Assembly: GCA_963969345.1 (NCBI GenBank) | Contig: OZ017767.1 | Coordinates: 2,046,001-2,110,000, forward strand | Source of the DNA: Turbatrix aceti | Lineage: Eukaryota > Nematoda > Chromadorea > Rhabditida > Panagrolaimidae | Reading direction: 5' to 3' | Length of the DNA: 64,000 nt | In this document: piece by piece, positions 32,790 through 43,600 of the stretch | Numbering within the stretch: position 1 is the stretch's first letter | How the letters are laid out: the number at the start of each line of letters is the position of its first letter | Notes under the pieces: generated by a model | The model's database searches: none | What the model saw: the letters and a program-made list of their open reading frames with translations, nothing else | Told to the model about the DNA's origin: nothing | Program-made: the position numbers and the translations under genes

Positions 32790-35308
32790 TTAGCCGTATT
32801 GGAAGGCTTCAATCATAGTCCTGCCCGTGATGACCGAAGTCGTCGCCGCGTATTTGAAAGTCGGGAATTTTCGTTGAACAATACCCATTTCTGCCCGAGT
32901 GACGCCGCCGATGACGAAGAGCAGCCTGGATTTATCGACTGTTGGCACGTTTCCCGGTGACGTTGGGCCAAAGGATTTCCAGGTAGCAAAATCCGAGCCG
33001 ATGCCTTCCTCGATGATTCGGATGCCGAGTGGCTCGTAACCGATGTACGCAGGGGTCAGGCCGTCTTTTTCGGTCAGCGATTCGTCTGTTTCGCACCGAA
33101 ATTTCTTCTTTGCAGCTTCAAAATCCACCGTACGATAGGTGCTTTCGATTATGCGTCTGCAAATTTTATCATAAAAAAAAAAAAAATATTTTTGGCTAAA
33201 AAACCCACTTTTTATTTCTTGTACCCTGAACGAAGGCAGATTTTATCAAACCCGAGAGTTGTAGGCGAATAAACCATGGAGTAACGCTGTAACCGTAACT
33301 CTGAAAAAAAATCGGATAATCAAATAAAAAAAATAAAAAAAGGTAAACTAACATGAAAAATGAGTCTCCGATACGTCTCCATGAGACTTTCCTTGAATCC
33401 ATTCAGCACCTGGGATTGGAGAGCAATGAGTCGCAAAACCCGTGCTACAGGTAACATTTTGGCAATCGCATTTTCCAGAAATGGAACTACATTTTCGCCG
33501 TATTTGTTTGAAAGAATTTCTAAAAAGAGGAAAAATAGTAAATTTTTATTGTACGTAATTTTTTTAGGCCATATTTTTTTATCAACGAATTTTTTTAGAT
33601 TTAGACAAAAATTAAAAAGCTACAAAAAACAGTTTGCCGACCCCAAAAGCCCTCAAAAAACCAACCTTGTTCGCAAATACTCCAATATTCGGTGTCCATC
33701 GACGATTTTTCCATGAAAATAAGTTCCACAATTTTCATGTAATTTGCCAAGGCGTCTTTTGTCTTGACAATTCTCGGAATCGAGGATACAGCATTCGACA
33801 ACTCAGCTACCGATGGCACATTCCGGATGACAGCTTCGTCCTTGCGAAGCTCACGGATATGGTACTGTATCTTGCCGGTAACGTCCCGCATGTGTACGTC
33901 CCTGATGTTTGGATAAATATCATCGTTGACGTAGAAATCGAATTCCGGCTTATCCCGGTGATGCTGCGGAATCGGGGTATCATCGTCGTAGAAATACGAC
34001 GTTTCGAAGCGGATTTTGTCTGAAAATTGCAAATTAAAATTTTTAAATTACGCCGGGACATAGAAAAACACACTCTGACAACTGATGCCAAAAAGTTCGT
34101 CAACAATACCGGAAAAAGTTTGTTGGGTCATGAGTGGGGTTACGACGTCGGCCCAGCGATCAATGACAACTATGTCTTGGACTTGGTCGAGATCAATCAC
34201 TTTTTCGGATTCTGCGTCCTGAAAAACAAAAAAATATAAAAAGCAGCGTACCAGAAATTTACCGTAACTGCCTACGGTATAAGCATTTTCTCGGTTATGT
34301 TTGAAATAAAAAAAAATTCAGTAAGCCCAGAAAATATAGTAAAAAGCACACAAAAAACAACAGAAAAGTATTTTCGTCTCAAAACCAACGATTTCCAAAT
34401 TACCGTAATCGAAATAATAATCAAACATAATAGATAGTTTTGACAAAAAGTTGAATATTATTTTTCGTTCCAAAACCAATGTCTAATAGATAATAACATT
34501 GATCGTCGACTACCGTAACCGGAGTAAGATCGTAAACCAGTAACAATCAAAAGTAATAGTTTCGTACAAAAAGTGAGCATTAGTTTTCGTTACAACACCC
34601 AAACGGAATAAATAATAACAAAAAAACGTATTTTAGGTAAAAACCATAAAAAAACAACATTTTGGCTCAAAAACTCACATTAGTAAACTGATTGTACAGA
34701 TGAGCGACCCGACTCGCCCATTCCCCGTAGTATACAATCCTCGGTAGCCTCGGCATCTGCGCAGCGATCTGCCGAATAGCCTTGGCACATCCGTAGTGCT
34801 CGTTGAAATCCTCATTGATCAACAAATTGGGCAGCAAAGTCGGACGATCCAATGACACCCATTTTGAGTCGTCAGTGGGAAACCATCGAATTGGAAGATT
34901 GATAATTCGATCGGCAATCCACTTGACACTTGAGAGAAGTTTGTTTTTGTGAACGTATGACAGTTCCGGGACAAAGCACAGGTGATGGGTTTTCTGTTCG
35001 CGCGGAGTCAGGCGCTCGAGGTGGAACGCGACGAGATCTTCGATGGACCTCAGCGTCGGAGGCAGGATGTAGACGACGTGGTCCGCTTTCGCCTGGATAG
35101 CCTTGTTGAGGGGCGTGAAGTGTTGCACGACGTTGTGCTCCTTGAGTTGGTTGTACGAGACGGTTTTGTTAATGAGCGGGAGCACATCTCGGTCCCAGAC
35201 GATCGCTTTCGTTCCGTCGAGGCGATCCAGGACGCCGAAGAGCACGCGCTGGTCGAGTTTTGTTATTTGATCGGCACAGGGGGCCCGGGGCGGGGGTGGA
35301 GTGGACAT
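32790..35308 (-). CDS. Vps33 family Sec1/Munc18 protein (584 aa)
   Basis: Core subunit of the HOPS/CORVET tethering complexes (or of the related Vps33B-type complex), binding SNAREs for fusion at endosomes and lysosomes. Exons: 34679-35308, 34074-34218, 33666-34019, 33353-33519, 33209-33300 and 32790-33156; the total of 1755 nt is in frame. Recognition: the N-terminal Sec1 domain (KAIVWDRDVLPLINK, HVVYILPP), the family hallmark VIDRWADVVTPLMTQQTFSG early in exon 2 (residues about 225-245), LRLIALQSQVLNGF, SYGYSVTPW, and the C-terminal LLFVIGGVTRAEMG. Length matches the usual ~600 aa. Two introns use weaker donors (GTTGGT, GTGGGT). An orphan acceptor ATTTTTCCAG sits 15 nt upstream of the ATG. 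The stop of the upstream TFIIH gene is about 220 bp away. I cannot tell the Vps33A from the Vps33B subtype. Confidence 0.9.
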
Positions 35309-35531
35309 TTTGGGGCTTAAAACTGGAAAAATGGGGTAAATTTACTATTTTTTAGGTAAAACGTCAAAAAATCCCTTAAAATATCATTTTTACCCAAAAC
35401 CCCACAATTTACGATACAAATATTCACGAGCCGTTTCAAACGGAGTAAACTGTCAAATTTTTAGGTATAACAAATTTATTCAACGAGATCACAACTTGAA
35501 AAAAAACTACCCATCAAAAACCAAAAAAAAA

Positions 35532-36813
35532 TCAGGCTTCACTGGTGCCATTGGTAGCCGGGGGAGGCGGAGGCGGCATGGCATTCGTCCTCTGCTTCTT
35601 CACCGGGAACACCGCGGTTCTCATGTCCTGTTCGATATTGAGCATAACCCGTCGCTTGTAATCACTCATAGCACGCTCATCGTCATTTCGATTCTCCAGT
35701 TCCTCGGCTGGGATATCGGCAAGGATGTCGTCGATGGTGGTCTGTGGAACAAAGGGTGCCTTGCACCGTCGGCACTGCATGTAGGGCCGACAGTGAACGG
35801 CGATGCAGCGAGCGCAGACGTAGCCGAGGTCGACGAGGCGATCGTGACAGAAGCAGGGGTAACGGTAGTCCACTTCTTGCTCCGAAACAGAGGGCAGAAG
35901 AGATGACAGAGCGTTTGAAATGAAAAAGTTTCGCTGAAAATGGTAGAAAGGTGTAAAAAAGGCGAAAAATATCGTAAAAATCATTCAAAACGATAAAAAA
36001 ATGTATAATATTTTCGTTCCGAAACCAATGCCTGATAGATAATAACATCGATCCTCGATTACCGTAACTAGAGTAAGATCGTATCCCAGTAAACGCCTGC
36101 CAAAAAGTAATACTTTCAAACAAAAAAACCTTATTAGAAGTAATATCGTAAACCCAGTCATAAAAACCTCATTTTTGCCCGAAACTCACCGCTAAACAGC
36201 CCAAAAGCGTCGAAGGGAGCTCTTCCATGACGAGATACTTTCCTCCAGTGATATCGCATCCCTGCTGAAGCGTCGGATTCACCACACCCGACAGATCGAG
36301 GACATCAATGACTTCGTGATGATGTTGGAACGAAAAAAACACAGTCATCAGTTCCGTAGTACCAATTTTGACGTTAGAAGTGAAGTTGACGATGATTGTC
36401 CTCGAGTGAAAGGATTCATCCACCTTGGCCTCCTTCCGCATCCTCCGAATGAAGCAATACGCACGCTGCAGCGACTGCGCATACTCAAAAGCCGCGGATT
36501 TCTTCGGCACGACCTTTGCAAGGGCCGCGTGGAGAGATTCGCGTCCGAGGATCGCGGCCGCCTTGGAAATCACCTGAGCGGACAGGTCGAGTGCCGTCAC
36601 CGGGGAATCGGCCAGGCCGAGGAGCTTGTACTTCTGCGCGACAGCGGGCTCGGCGCCGAGGACCATGACACGGTGAAAGGTGGAGAGCGCGTTGACGAAA
36701 CCCGCAACGAGGCCGATCTCCTTGCAGTACTTTTCGATGCCGGCGGTGTTGTCACCGAATCGGGCTGCCAGCGACGACGTGGAGAGATCGAAGATAAGAG
36801 CTGTCGCCGACAT
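35532..36813 (-). CDS. TFIIH core subunit p34 / Tfb4 (GTF2H3 homologue, 341 aa)
   Basis: Subunit of the TFIIH core used in transcription initiation by RNA polymerase II and in nucleotide excision repair; acts in the nucleus. Two exons: 36190-36813 and 35532-35933 (phase 0). The N-terminal VWA-like domain includes LIFDLSTSSLAARF, TFHRVMVLGAEPAV and the segment EVIDVLDLSGVVNPTLQQGC before GGKYL. The C-terminal zinc-binding C4 module is clear: CFCHDRLVDLGYVCARC, then CRPYMQCRRC (residues about 235-270). A Pro-rich end (PPPPPP) follows that human GTF2H3 lacks. The gene starts about 190 bp after the stop of a small secreted-protein gene and ends about 220 bp before Vps33, all on one strand. Confidence 0.92.
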
Positions 36814-37005
36814 GGATACCAGTAGGGAAGTCGGATAACGTAAACAGAAGAGAAAAAAAAGTTAGAAACGCGGAAAAAGAAGCATGGAAATTTGGGACAC
36901 ATTGCCAAGGATTTGATAAAGTGCGCACGTTTTGAAAAGTTTGTCAAAATTTTGATTGTCTTTACTATCATTTTTCACCAAATTTTATCATAAATTAAAT
37001 AAAAA

Positions 37006-37552
37006 TCAAATACGAGCACATTTATAATCAAACTTGATAACCTCATTATATCCGAGATAAGCAGGCCCCGGATGAAGGTACTTAACAGGTTCGTCTCTGC
37101 ACGGCTGATAAATCAGAAGATAAACTTCGTTGTAGTGAATAAAAGCATCGTCATCTTCAGTATAAAATTCGGTATCAAGGTAACCGTTTTTTTCATCGAT
37201 TTTGTAAATGTGCGCAATTTTGAGAAGGTCGTCTCCAGAAATGTCGTCTTTTTCCAATATTTCAACCATGGTTCTGTTCATCAATCTGCCACAGGGGCAG
37301 GAAAAGTTGAGACGAAGTCTGTAGGGCTTGGCGCTCCACGCATAACTCGTGTAACACGAACTTCCACAATCCTTCACTAAAAAAAAAAATTTGGAAAAAA
37401 ACCTAAATCCGGTAGTCTTTTGGATTTGTTCCCTTTTTCCAACACTGGCAAAACTTACTTTGAAAAGTTGGAACTAAATAATAAGGAATGGCACGGACAA
37501 GAATAACTAGAAAGGCAAAAAATAAAACACATAAAAATCGAAAAAACGACAT
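37006..37552 (-). CDS. Small secreted protein, unrecognised (154 aa)
   Basis: Two exons: 37459-37552 and 37006-37376, joined in phase 1 (GTAAGT donor, TAG acceptor). The first 21 residues form a signal peptide (MSFFRFLCVLFFAFLVILVRA). The mature part has paired cysteines early (CGSSC, SCPCG, with more near QPCRD and YKCARI) and an acidic middle (FYTEDDDAF). It contains TMVEILEKDDISGDDLLKIA and PAYLGYNEVIKFDYKC. The pattern suggests a disulfide-bonded extracellular protein, perhaps transthyretin-like, but I do not see a decisive match and give no function. An orphan acceptor TCTCTTCAG lies shortly upstream of the ATG. TRIM copy 2 begins only about 118 bp upstream. Confidence 0.72.
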
Positions 37553-37669
37553 CCTCAAAAAGTCAGAAGACTGAAGAGATATATATGATAACAGTGTGAA
37601 ATTGTGCCGATGATACTTTTCAAATCCATTGTAATTTTAACTCAATGGAAAAGTTCCCTTGATAAATAT

Positions 37670-37917
37670 TGTCGGGAATTCTTCCCGAGTGTGGGAACGC
37701 TTGGCGTTACGTCCCGAACGCGTCTCTCTTTTCATCGTCGTACCTACGTTTTTTCCCTATTCATTGTTGTTTTCCCAAGATGTAGCGTGCGGTTGTTTTC
37801 TCCGGAGTTCTCAATAAACGCTACTATCCATCTTGTGAGTCTTCCTAACAACAATATCGTGTTCTGTTCTCGCGTGGTCCAACTCCGTTGTGGAATTGGA
37901 AGGACAGAACTCCGATA
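37670..37917 (+). repeat. 5' LTR of TRIM copy 2
   Basis: 248 bp, begins TGTCGG and ends CCGATA. AATAAA at 37813-37818 is the probable polyadenylation signal. Confidence 0.85.
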
Positions 37918-37919
37918 CA

Positions 37920-37937
37920 TGGTGCATCGGCCGGGAA
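37920..37937 (+). other. Primer-binding site of TRIM copy 2 (tRNA-Gly type)
   Basis: TGGTGCATCGGCCGGGAA, 2 nt after the 5' LTR, identical to that of copy 1 and complementary over 18 nt to the expected tRNA-Gly(GCC) 3' end including CCA. Confidence 0.75.
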
Positions 37938-38552
37938 GCGGGTGTACTTTCGGGTGCATCTGCTGTTCTACGAACCCGGCCTCTTCTCTACTGGACGCAT
38001 GGACGCAGGGTATTTCGGTCAATCAACATGGTATTTCGAGGCATCAGTGGTATTTCAAGACTCGTGAGTCAATGGCTGAACCAAATCGGTGGTCGTGGAG
38101 AAAAGGCAGCGAGTGATGCGTCATTCTGCTCCCAGTGATTAACGATAAGGTCACACTGGCGCGACAGGGGGGAGCCTACTCAGGGTAGTAAGTCCGGAGC
38201 CGGAAACACGTCCACATCTCGGTGGAGTGTGAAGGGAGGCAACCTGAGGACTCGACGAAGCAAGAAGTCGTCATACGAGAAGGCAGCGACTACAGTAAGC
38301 AGGACGCGGTTGCAGACACCTGCGGAGCACAAAGGGCGGACACCTGCGGAGCACAGAGGCAAACTGTAGTCGGCGCGCGGACAATGGCCTACAGAAAACA
38401 GCGACCATTCCTACAGAAGACAGCGACCTGGTCTACAGAAGACGGTAACCCCTTGATTGACTGATCTCTTTCTACCCCTTCCTTTCATTGTGACCTCCCG
38501 CGGCCCCAAGATTGGCTGTGCCAGTTGCCGGTGGCGGCTCGATGGCGCGCAG

Positions 38553-38800
38553 TGTCGGGAATTCTTCCCGAGTGTGGGAACGCTTGGCGTTACGTCCCGA
38601 ACGCGTCTCTCTTTTCATCGTCGTACCTACGTTTTTTCCCTATTCATTGTTGTTTTCCCAAGATGTAGCGTGCGGTTGTTTTCTCCGGAGTTCTCAATAA
38701 ACGCTACTATCCATCTTGTGAGTCTTCCTAACAACAATATCGTGTTCTGTTCTCGCGTGGTCCAACTCCGTTGTGGAATTGGAAGGACAGAACTCCGATA
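38553..38800 (+). repeat. 3' LTR of TRIM copy 2
   Basis: 248 bp, same as the 5' LTR. The bases before it (GATGGCGCGCAG) do not form a polypurine tract. Confidence 0.85.
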
Positions 38801-38805
38801 AATAT

Positions 38806-39373
38806 GTACAATATTTTAAAATTACATTAAAATACTGAAAAAAATGTGGTACGCAAGAAAAATTTTATCACATTTTTGCAAGAAAAATTGTGCGAAAACG
38901 CAAGTCTTGCTTATAATCTACAGTACATGTTACGATGTCCATCAAGTCTGCGGTCAATGGCTTCAACGGTGTCAAAACCGCATTTGGCAACCTGTCATTG
39001 GCCATTTTTGTCACAATTTTTATACCACATTTTTTTTCCATTTTATCAGTTTAAAAAATTTAGCCCTTTTCGCGAATAAATAAAATTTAAAAAAATCTGT
39101 TCGCGAACGAACACGAACGTTCGGAAATCACTGGTTGGTTCTATTTTTTCCAAAATTCGTAAAATTCTTGAGAACGTTTTTGCGTTTTTGAGTTCCTATT
39201 CAAATTATTTTACCGTAATGTTTTCCTATTCATTTCATTCCGTTTTTTGTTTCGCATTTTGCATACCCAAACCAGCTCTTCCATTTGACCCGAGCGCGTG
39301 CATAAGCCAGAAATTTGTCTACCCTCCCTCCCACCAACACCACCATCATCACGCAGCCAACCAGCCCCGATCG
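38806..39373. other. Short spacer, nothing recognised
   Basis: AT-rich sequence between TRIM copy 2 and the plus-strand secreted-protein gene. It presumably holds that gene's promoter and 5' UTR; no clear TATA box was identified. Confidence 0.5.
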
Positions 39374-40510
39374 ATGATGCTCAAGCTGCTGCCATCGTCG
39401 ACCATCGTGGTGGTCTTCCTCCTCCTGACTACCATCACCACGGTCCCTGTCTGCGGCGAAGCCATTACGCGTAAACTCGGACAGTCTTATCGGACGTCAA
39501 AAACGTGGATTCCCTGTAGCCAGTACGAGATATGCACGGACGCAGATGCCGGGATATGGAATCGGAGAATCCAGCTCTACCACGACCTCCTCGAAGCCAA
39601 GCGTCTCTCTACCATCGGTCCTTTTCTTCCACTGTACTGTATCTTTTTTTTTCTGATTTGTGCAATTCTTTTTAATATTTTTTTTTAGAAACTCGTCGAT
39701 CGTCCAGGCAGTGTTCCAAAAAACCGAGCTCTGCGAGGACGTCCAGACCACGCCATTCCTGATGCACAATGCCATGAACGACGGACAGCAGTGGGAAATT
39801 GCGTGTCTCTGGACGGGATCGGACAGCAACGCTTCGTGTGTGCCGATTCCCGTGTCTGATAAGACTTTCGACTTTATAGAGGCGGAGATTTGGAGCAGCA
39901 AGTTGAAGGTTCGTTCTGGGATGGATACGGTAAAAAGTGCCAAAAAATTGCAATGAAAAAAAATTCGACAAAAAATATTTTTAGGCGAAAAAAATTTTTA
40001 AAAATGTGTAAAAATTTTAAATAAAAAATGAAATGTGTTTTTTTAGTCGCAATTTTTTTTGCTGTTTGTCAAATTATAAAAAAAAGAATTACACGATTCA
40101 AAAAACAGTAAAAAAAATTGTGTCGAAAACAGGATTTTTTTTTAAATGTATCGAAAAAAACTTTTGACACGAAAAAATTTGAATTGTAAAAAAAATATGG
40201 TGTCAAAAAAATTTACAAACATTTATTTTTTTTAAATAAAAAATTTCCTAAATCCTATTTTTATTGTAAAAAAATTTTTTACGATTTTTTTTTTAAATAA
40301 ATATTATATATTTTTACCCCAAATTCCAATTTTCAGGTATTCCGCGAAAACATTGGCTGTTCCGAGAAAGCCCTCGAGCAGGCAGACTCCGTCAAAGAGC
40401 TCTACATCTGCAAAGAGAGGTGCACGGAGCTCGGCCTCGGCTACCTCGACGTGACCATCGCCGCCGCCGGATTCGTCTGTGCGCTGTGTTCCCTGTTGAT
40501 TGTCACGTAG
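39374..40510 (+). CDS. Secreted or GPI-anchored-like cysteine-containing protein, unrecognised
   Basis: Three exons: 39374-39633, 39689-39908 and 40337-40510; phases 2 and 0 close the frame to about 217 codons. Residues 1-29 are a signal peptide (MMLKLLPSSTIVVVFLLL...VCGEA). The ectodomain has scattered cysteines (PCSQYEIC, TELCED, WEIACLW, NASCVP, NIGCSE, YICKERC). The very C-terminus is hydrophobic (LDVTIAAAGFVCALCSLLIVT) with no cytoplasmic tail, typical of a GPI-attachment signal. The exon 1 donor (GTACTG) is inferred because it alone gives the right phase; exon 2 ends at GTTCGT. I do not recognise the family. Its stop lies 157 bp from the stop of Rtf1 on the opposite strand. Confidence 0.7.
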
Positions 40511-40666
40511 CGCACAGTCAACGCGACCGACATCCTCTCTCGGGGAGTATTTTTTCGCCATCGTACACACTGAACACAAGAAACTCGAAATCAAATCCTC
40601 ACATCATCGTCGTCATAAAAAGTAGTAGTAGTAATTGCATGGGCCGAGTCCTCCTCCGGTGCCGAT

Positions 40667-43600
40667 TCACTTGCCCGCAGCGCCACCGTTGGCCTTGCGC
40701 GCCCTCCATTCGGCGAGCGTGAGCTTCTTGCCTCCGCTCTGGGGCGTCGAAGCGCTGCTCGTCGCCTGGGCGAGGGTTGTAGGCGTCGAGAGTTTGGGTA
40801 ACGCGTTGAGGATGCCGGTAGAGCTCGACTTGACGAGGGAAGACAGCGGCGCTAGCGACTTGAATAATGCGGGCTTCTTGACGCTCGCCGCGGCCGATTT
40901 CGTAGGCGAAGTCTTGGGCGGCGTTGAGGCGTCCGACGCGAGGCTATGGTCGTCGATCAGGATTTCGCCGTTCGGACCCTTCTTTCGACCGGAAACGACG
41001 CGTGATCGACCGGATTTTCGCGTAAAAGGGTCGTCTTCGTTGTCTACGTCGCTTCGGCGGCGATTCTTCATCGCCAGTCTCATCGCCTGCTGGTTACGGT
41101 CGTTGATGAGTTTGGTGACGTCTTCGCCGTGACGATTACGGTTCTGCAAAGGAAAGAAAAACAAATTAATCAATTTTCCTATTTTTTGGAGGGAAAAACA
41201 AACCTGAATTTTAATTTCATGATCAATTCTCGCAATTTGCTGTTCAGCTTCGGCGAGACGTTGGGCATCGCCTGCTTGCTCGGCTTCGATCTGCAATTTC
41301 AGTCAATTAGACGGGTTTTTTTGGACAACTTTAACGGTCCCCATCCCCCCTAAAACCCGATCGATACTCACAAAAAAATATGTTCAGAATATGAGTCTTT
41401 GATGGTTTATATTTGGAACTTAAATGTCTTATTAGAGGCCATCGAACATAAATGTCTTATGGCTTCGTGTAAGACATTTGGGGTATCAAATGCAAGTGTT
41501 TGTAGCAGAGTTGTTCAATTCGACAATTTTCAGTGCTCGCTCTGCTCGCGCTCTTTGAGCAACTCAATTTTTCGTGCTCGCTCTGCTCATGCTCTTTGAG
41601 TTCCTAAAATTTTCGCGCTCGCTCCGCTCGCGCTCTTTTATTCTCAGATCGTCTGCTCTTGCTCTGCTCACGCTCGTGAGTTGAGCAGGAGCGAGCAATG
41701 AGCAAACATGGCTCACACATAAAAATGTGAATTTTGAGCCAAAATTCAGTTCCTCACTAAAAGAAAGACCGTATACTCCTTGGAGATACCCCCAACATCG
41801 TGTTTTTGATCGAAATTACCAGTATTTTAGTATTTGTAGCACTAAATTTATAGTGAGCAGTGCTCATTTTAAAAATTTCTCTTGCTCGCTCTGCTCGCGC
41901 TCTTTGAGCAATTCAATTTTTCGTGCTCGCTCTGCTCATGCTCATTGAGCACTCCAATTTTTCGCGCTCGCTCCGCTCGCGCTCGTGAGCTGAGCAAGAG
42001 CGAGCAGTGAGCAGGAGCAATTTGGTGAGCATCGAACAACTCTGGTTTGTAGGTACTGAATCCAAAACATAAATGTCTTAAAAAATGCTTGGCAAAGTGC
42101 GTCAAATACGTTTTGATATGCGCTGAATTTTCGGCCCTTTCCCGCTTCGTCAACCCCTCGACATTCGTTTTAGAAAGTTTTTATTTTGTAGGCAAACAAA
42201 AAAATTACCAAACACAACAACAGCAATCAGATGATGAAGATTTCGCAGGGAAGTGGTCGGTTGTCCATGATGTTGCTCTGGCGTTGTTTTGAGCTATCGG
42301 CAGATGATTTTCCTGTCGTTGTCCAGGTCTTGACGAAGTCTTCTCACTCAATGCAGCCGGTTTACCTGAAACTATGTGAGAATTAGTCAGATTTTCGAAA
42401 TTTTTACTTGTCCGAACTTGAAAAACATTTATTCACAACCTACTTTTGAACAATTTTTTTTACCTTTATTTGCAACTGTGAAGCCAAAACTGGCATCGCA
42501 AGCATTGGACATGGAAATTCTATTTACCAATTTACAAGAAGTCAAAGCATATTTGCTCCAAAAAGTCAAGTCAAAAATTGTGGTTTTTCAAAAAAAAATA
42601 GTAACCGCAACCAAAAAAAAACTAGGAAAAATTAAAAAAAAACATACCCCAATGAGCAAAAGAGTAGGCGACAGCAACTAGATGTAAACGGTTCATTCAT
42701 TAAAGTCGATTTACCTAAAAAAACATAAAAGTTAGTCCGGTATCCTAGTTTTTCTTTCAAACTTACAGTTAATTTGAAAGGAAGCAGGATTACACGTCAT
42801 CTGAAACTTTTAGTGAAAATAAAAATAGAACCCAAAAAATTTGATGTCTCAAAATTTTAAGCCAACTGCCTTTCAACCAATTTTTATCTTTTTTTGCGAA
42901 AGTGAATCCCCCTCCAGACAATCCGGCTAGCAATATCGAAATCCTACCTAATAAATCGCAGAACCTCATCGAACAATCGCACAAAAAGTTAAAGAAAAGG
43001 TTGAAACTTGATTGGTAAAAAAAAAGAAGAAAAAAACGCCCAAACTTTTACAATTCCAAAGAACTTACGTCGACAATGGAGGCCTCCGCGGAGGTTTCGC
43101 TCGATTGAAGTTCCTGATCGGTTGCATTGGCTTGATTAAGGTTGTCGAAAGAATCTGAAACAAAAGCGAAACAATTGATATCAAAAAACAGCAGCTATAA
43201 AACACATGTAACAAAAAATAGCAAGACAATAATAAAACAGCGAAGCGAGCAATCGCTCAAGCCGATCGCGACAACATTCGCTTTGAGAGTCCTCTAAACT
43301 GACATCGGTGATTTCTGGGGCGTTTTAGCATGAATTTTGCCATAAAACGTAGAAAACTCTGTATACTTCAAAAATTTTATTAGTTTATTTTTAAACGTTC
43401 GAAAAAGTTTCGAAAAATGATTTTGGTGCATGTTTTGAAAGAATCGGACAATTTTTGATCAAAATCGAGTAGGGTTCGGAAGAAAAAATCCACGGATCTT
43501 CGAAATGTCGATAGAAAGCTGAAAATTTTAGGGTAGACTAAAAACAAAATTTCCTTTCGAACGACATACTCAGTTTTTTGATTGCGTGTCGATAAATGTC

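Larger units (their letters stand above)
37670..38800 (+). mobile_element. TRIM-type LTR retroelement, copy 2
   Basis: 1131 bp with two 248-bp LTRs (37670-37917 and 38553-38800), identical to each other by eye. It is flanked by the 5-bp duplication AATAT (37665-37669 and 38801-38805). The interior (635 bp) has no gag or pol but contains short tandem units (ACACCTGCGGAGCACA repeated twice near 38318-38360; CTACAGAAGACAGCGACC-type units near 38390-38450). It differs from copy 1 by a handful of bases and a 1-bp indel in the LTR. Confidence 0.88.

Noticed and set aside
37604..38116. Frames spanning the TRIM LTR and interior (also 38457-38801 and 7180-7629)
   Set aside because: No gag, protease, reverse transcriptase or integrase features; the same translation appears wherever the LTR occurs.
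41520..42010. Regular GCTCGCTCTGCTCGCGCTC units considered as a CRISPR-like array
   Set aside because: Eukaryotic context, no spacers of constant size, and the block is the interior of a MITE with a clear 8-bp target duplication.
42089..42292. 67-codon frame shared by both transposon copies (also 29064-29267 on the minus strand)
   Set aside because: Antisense to the better supported exon-like block with splice signals; conservation is explained by the element itself.
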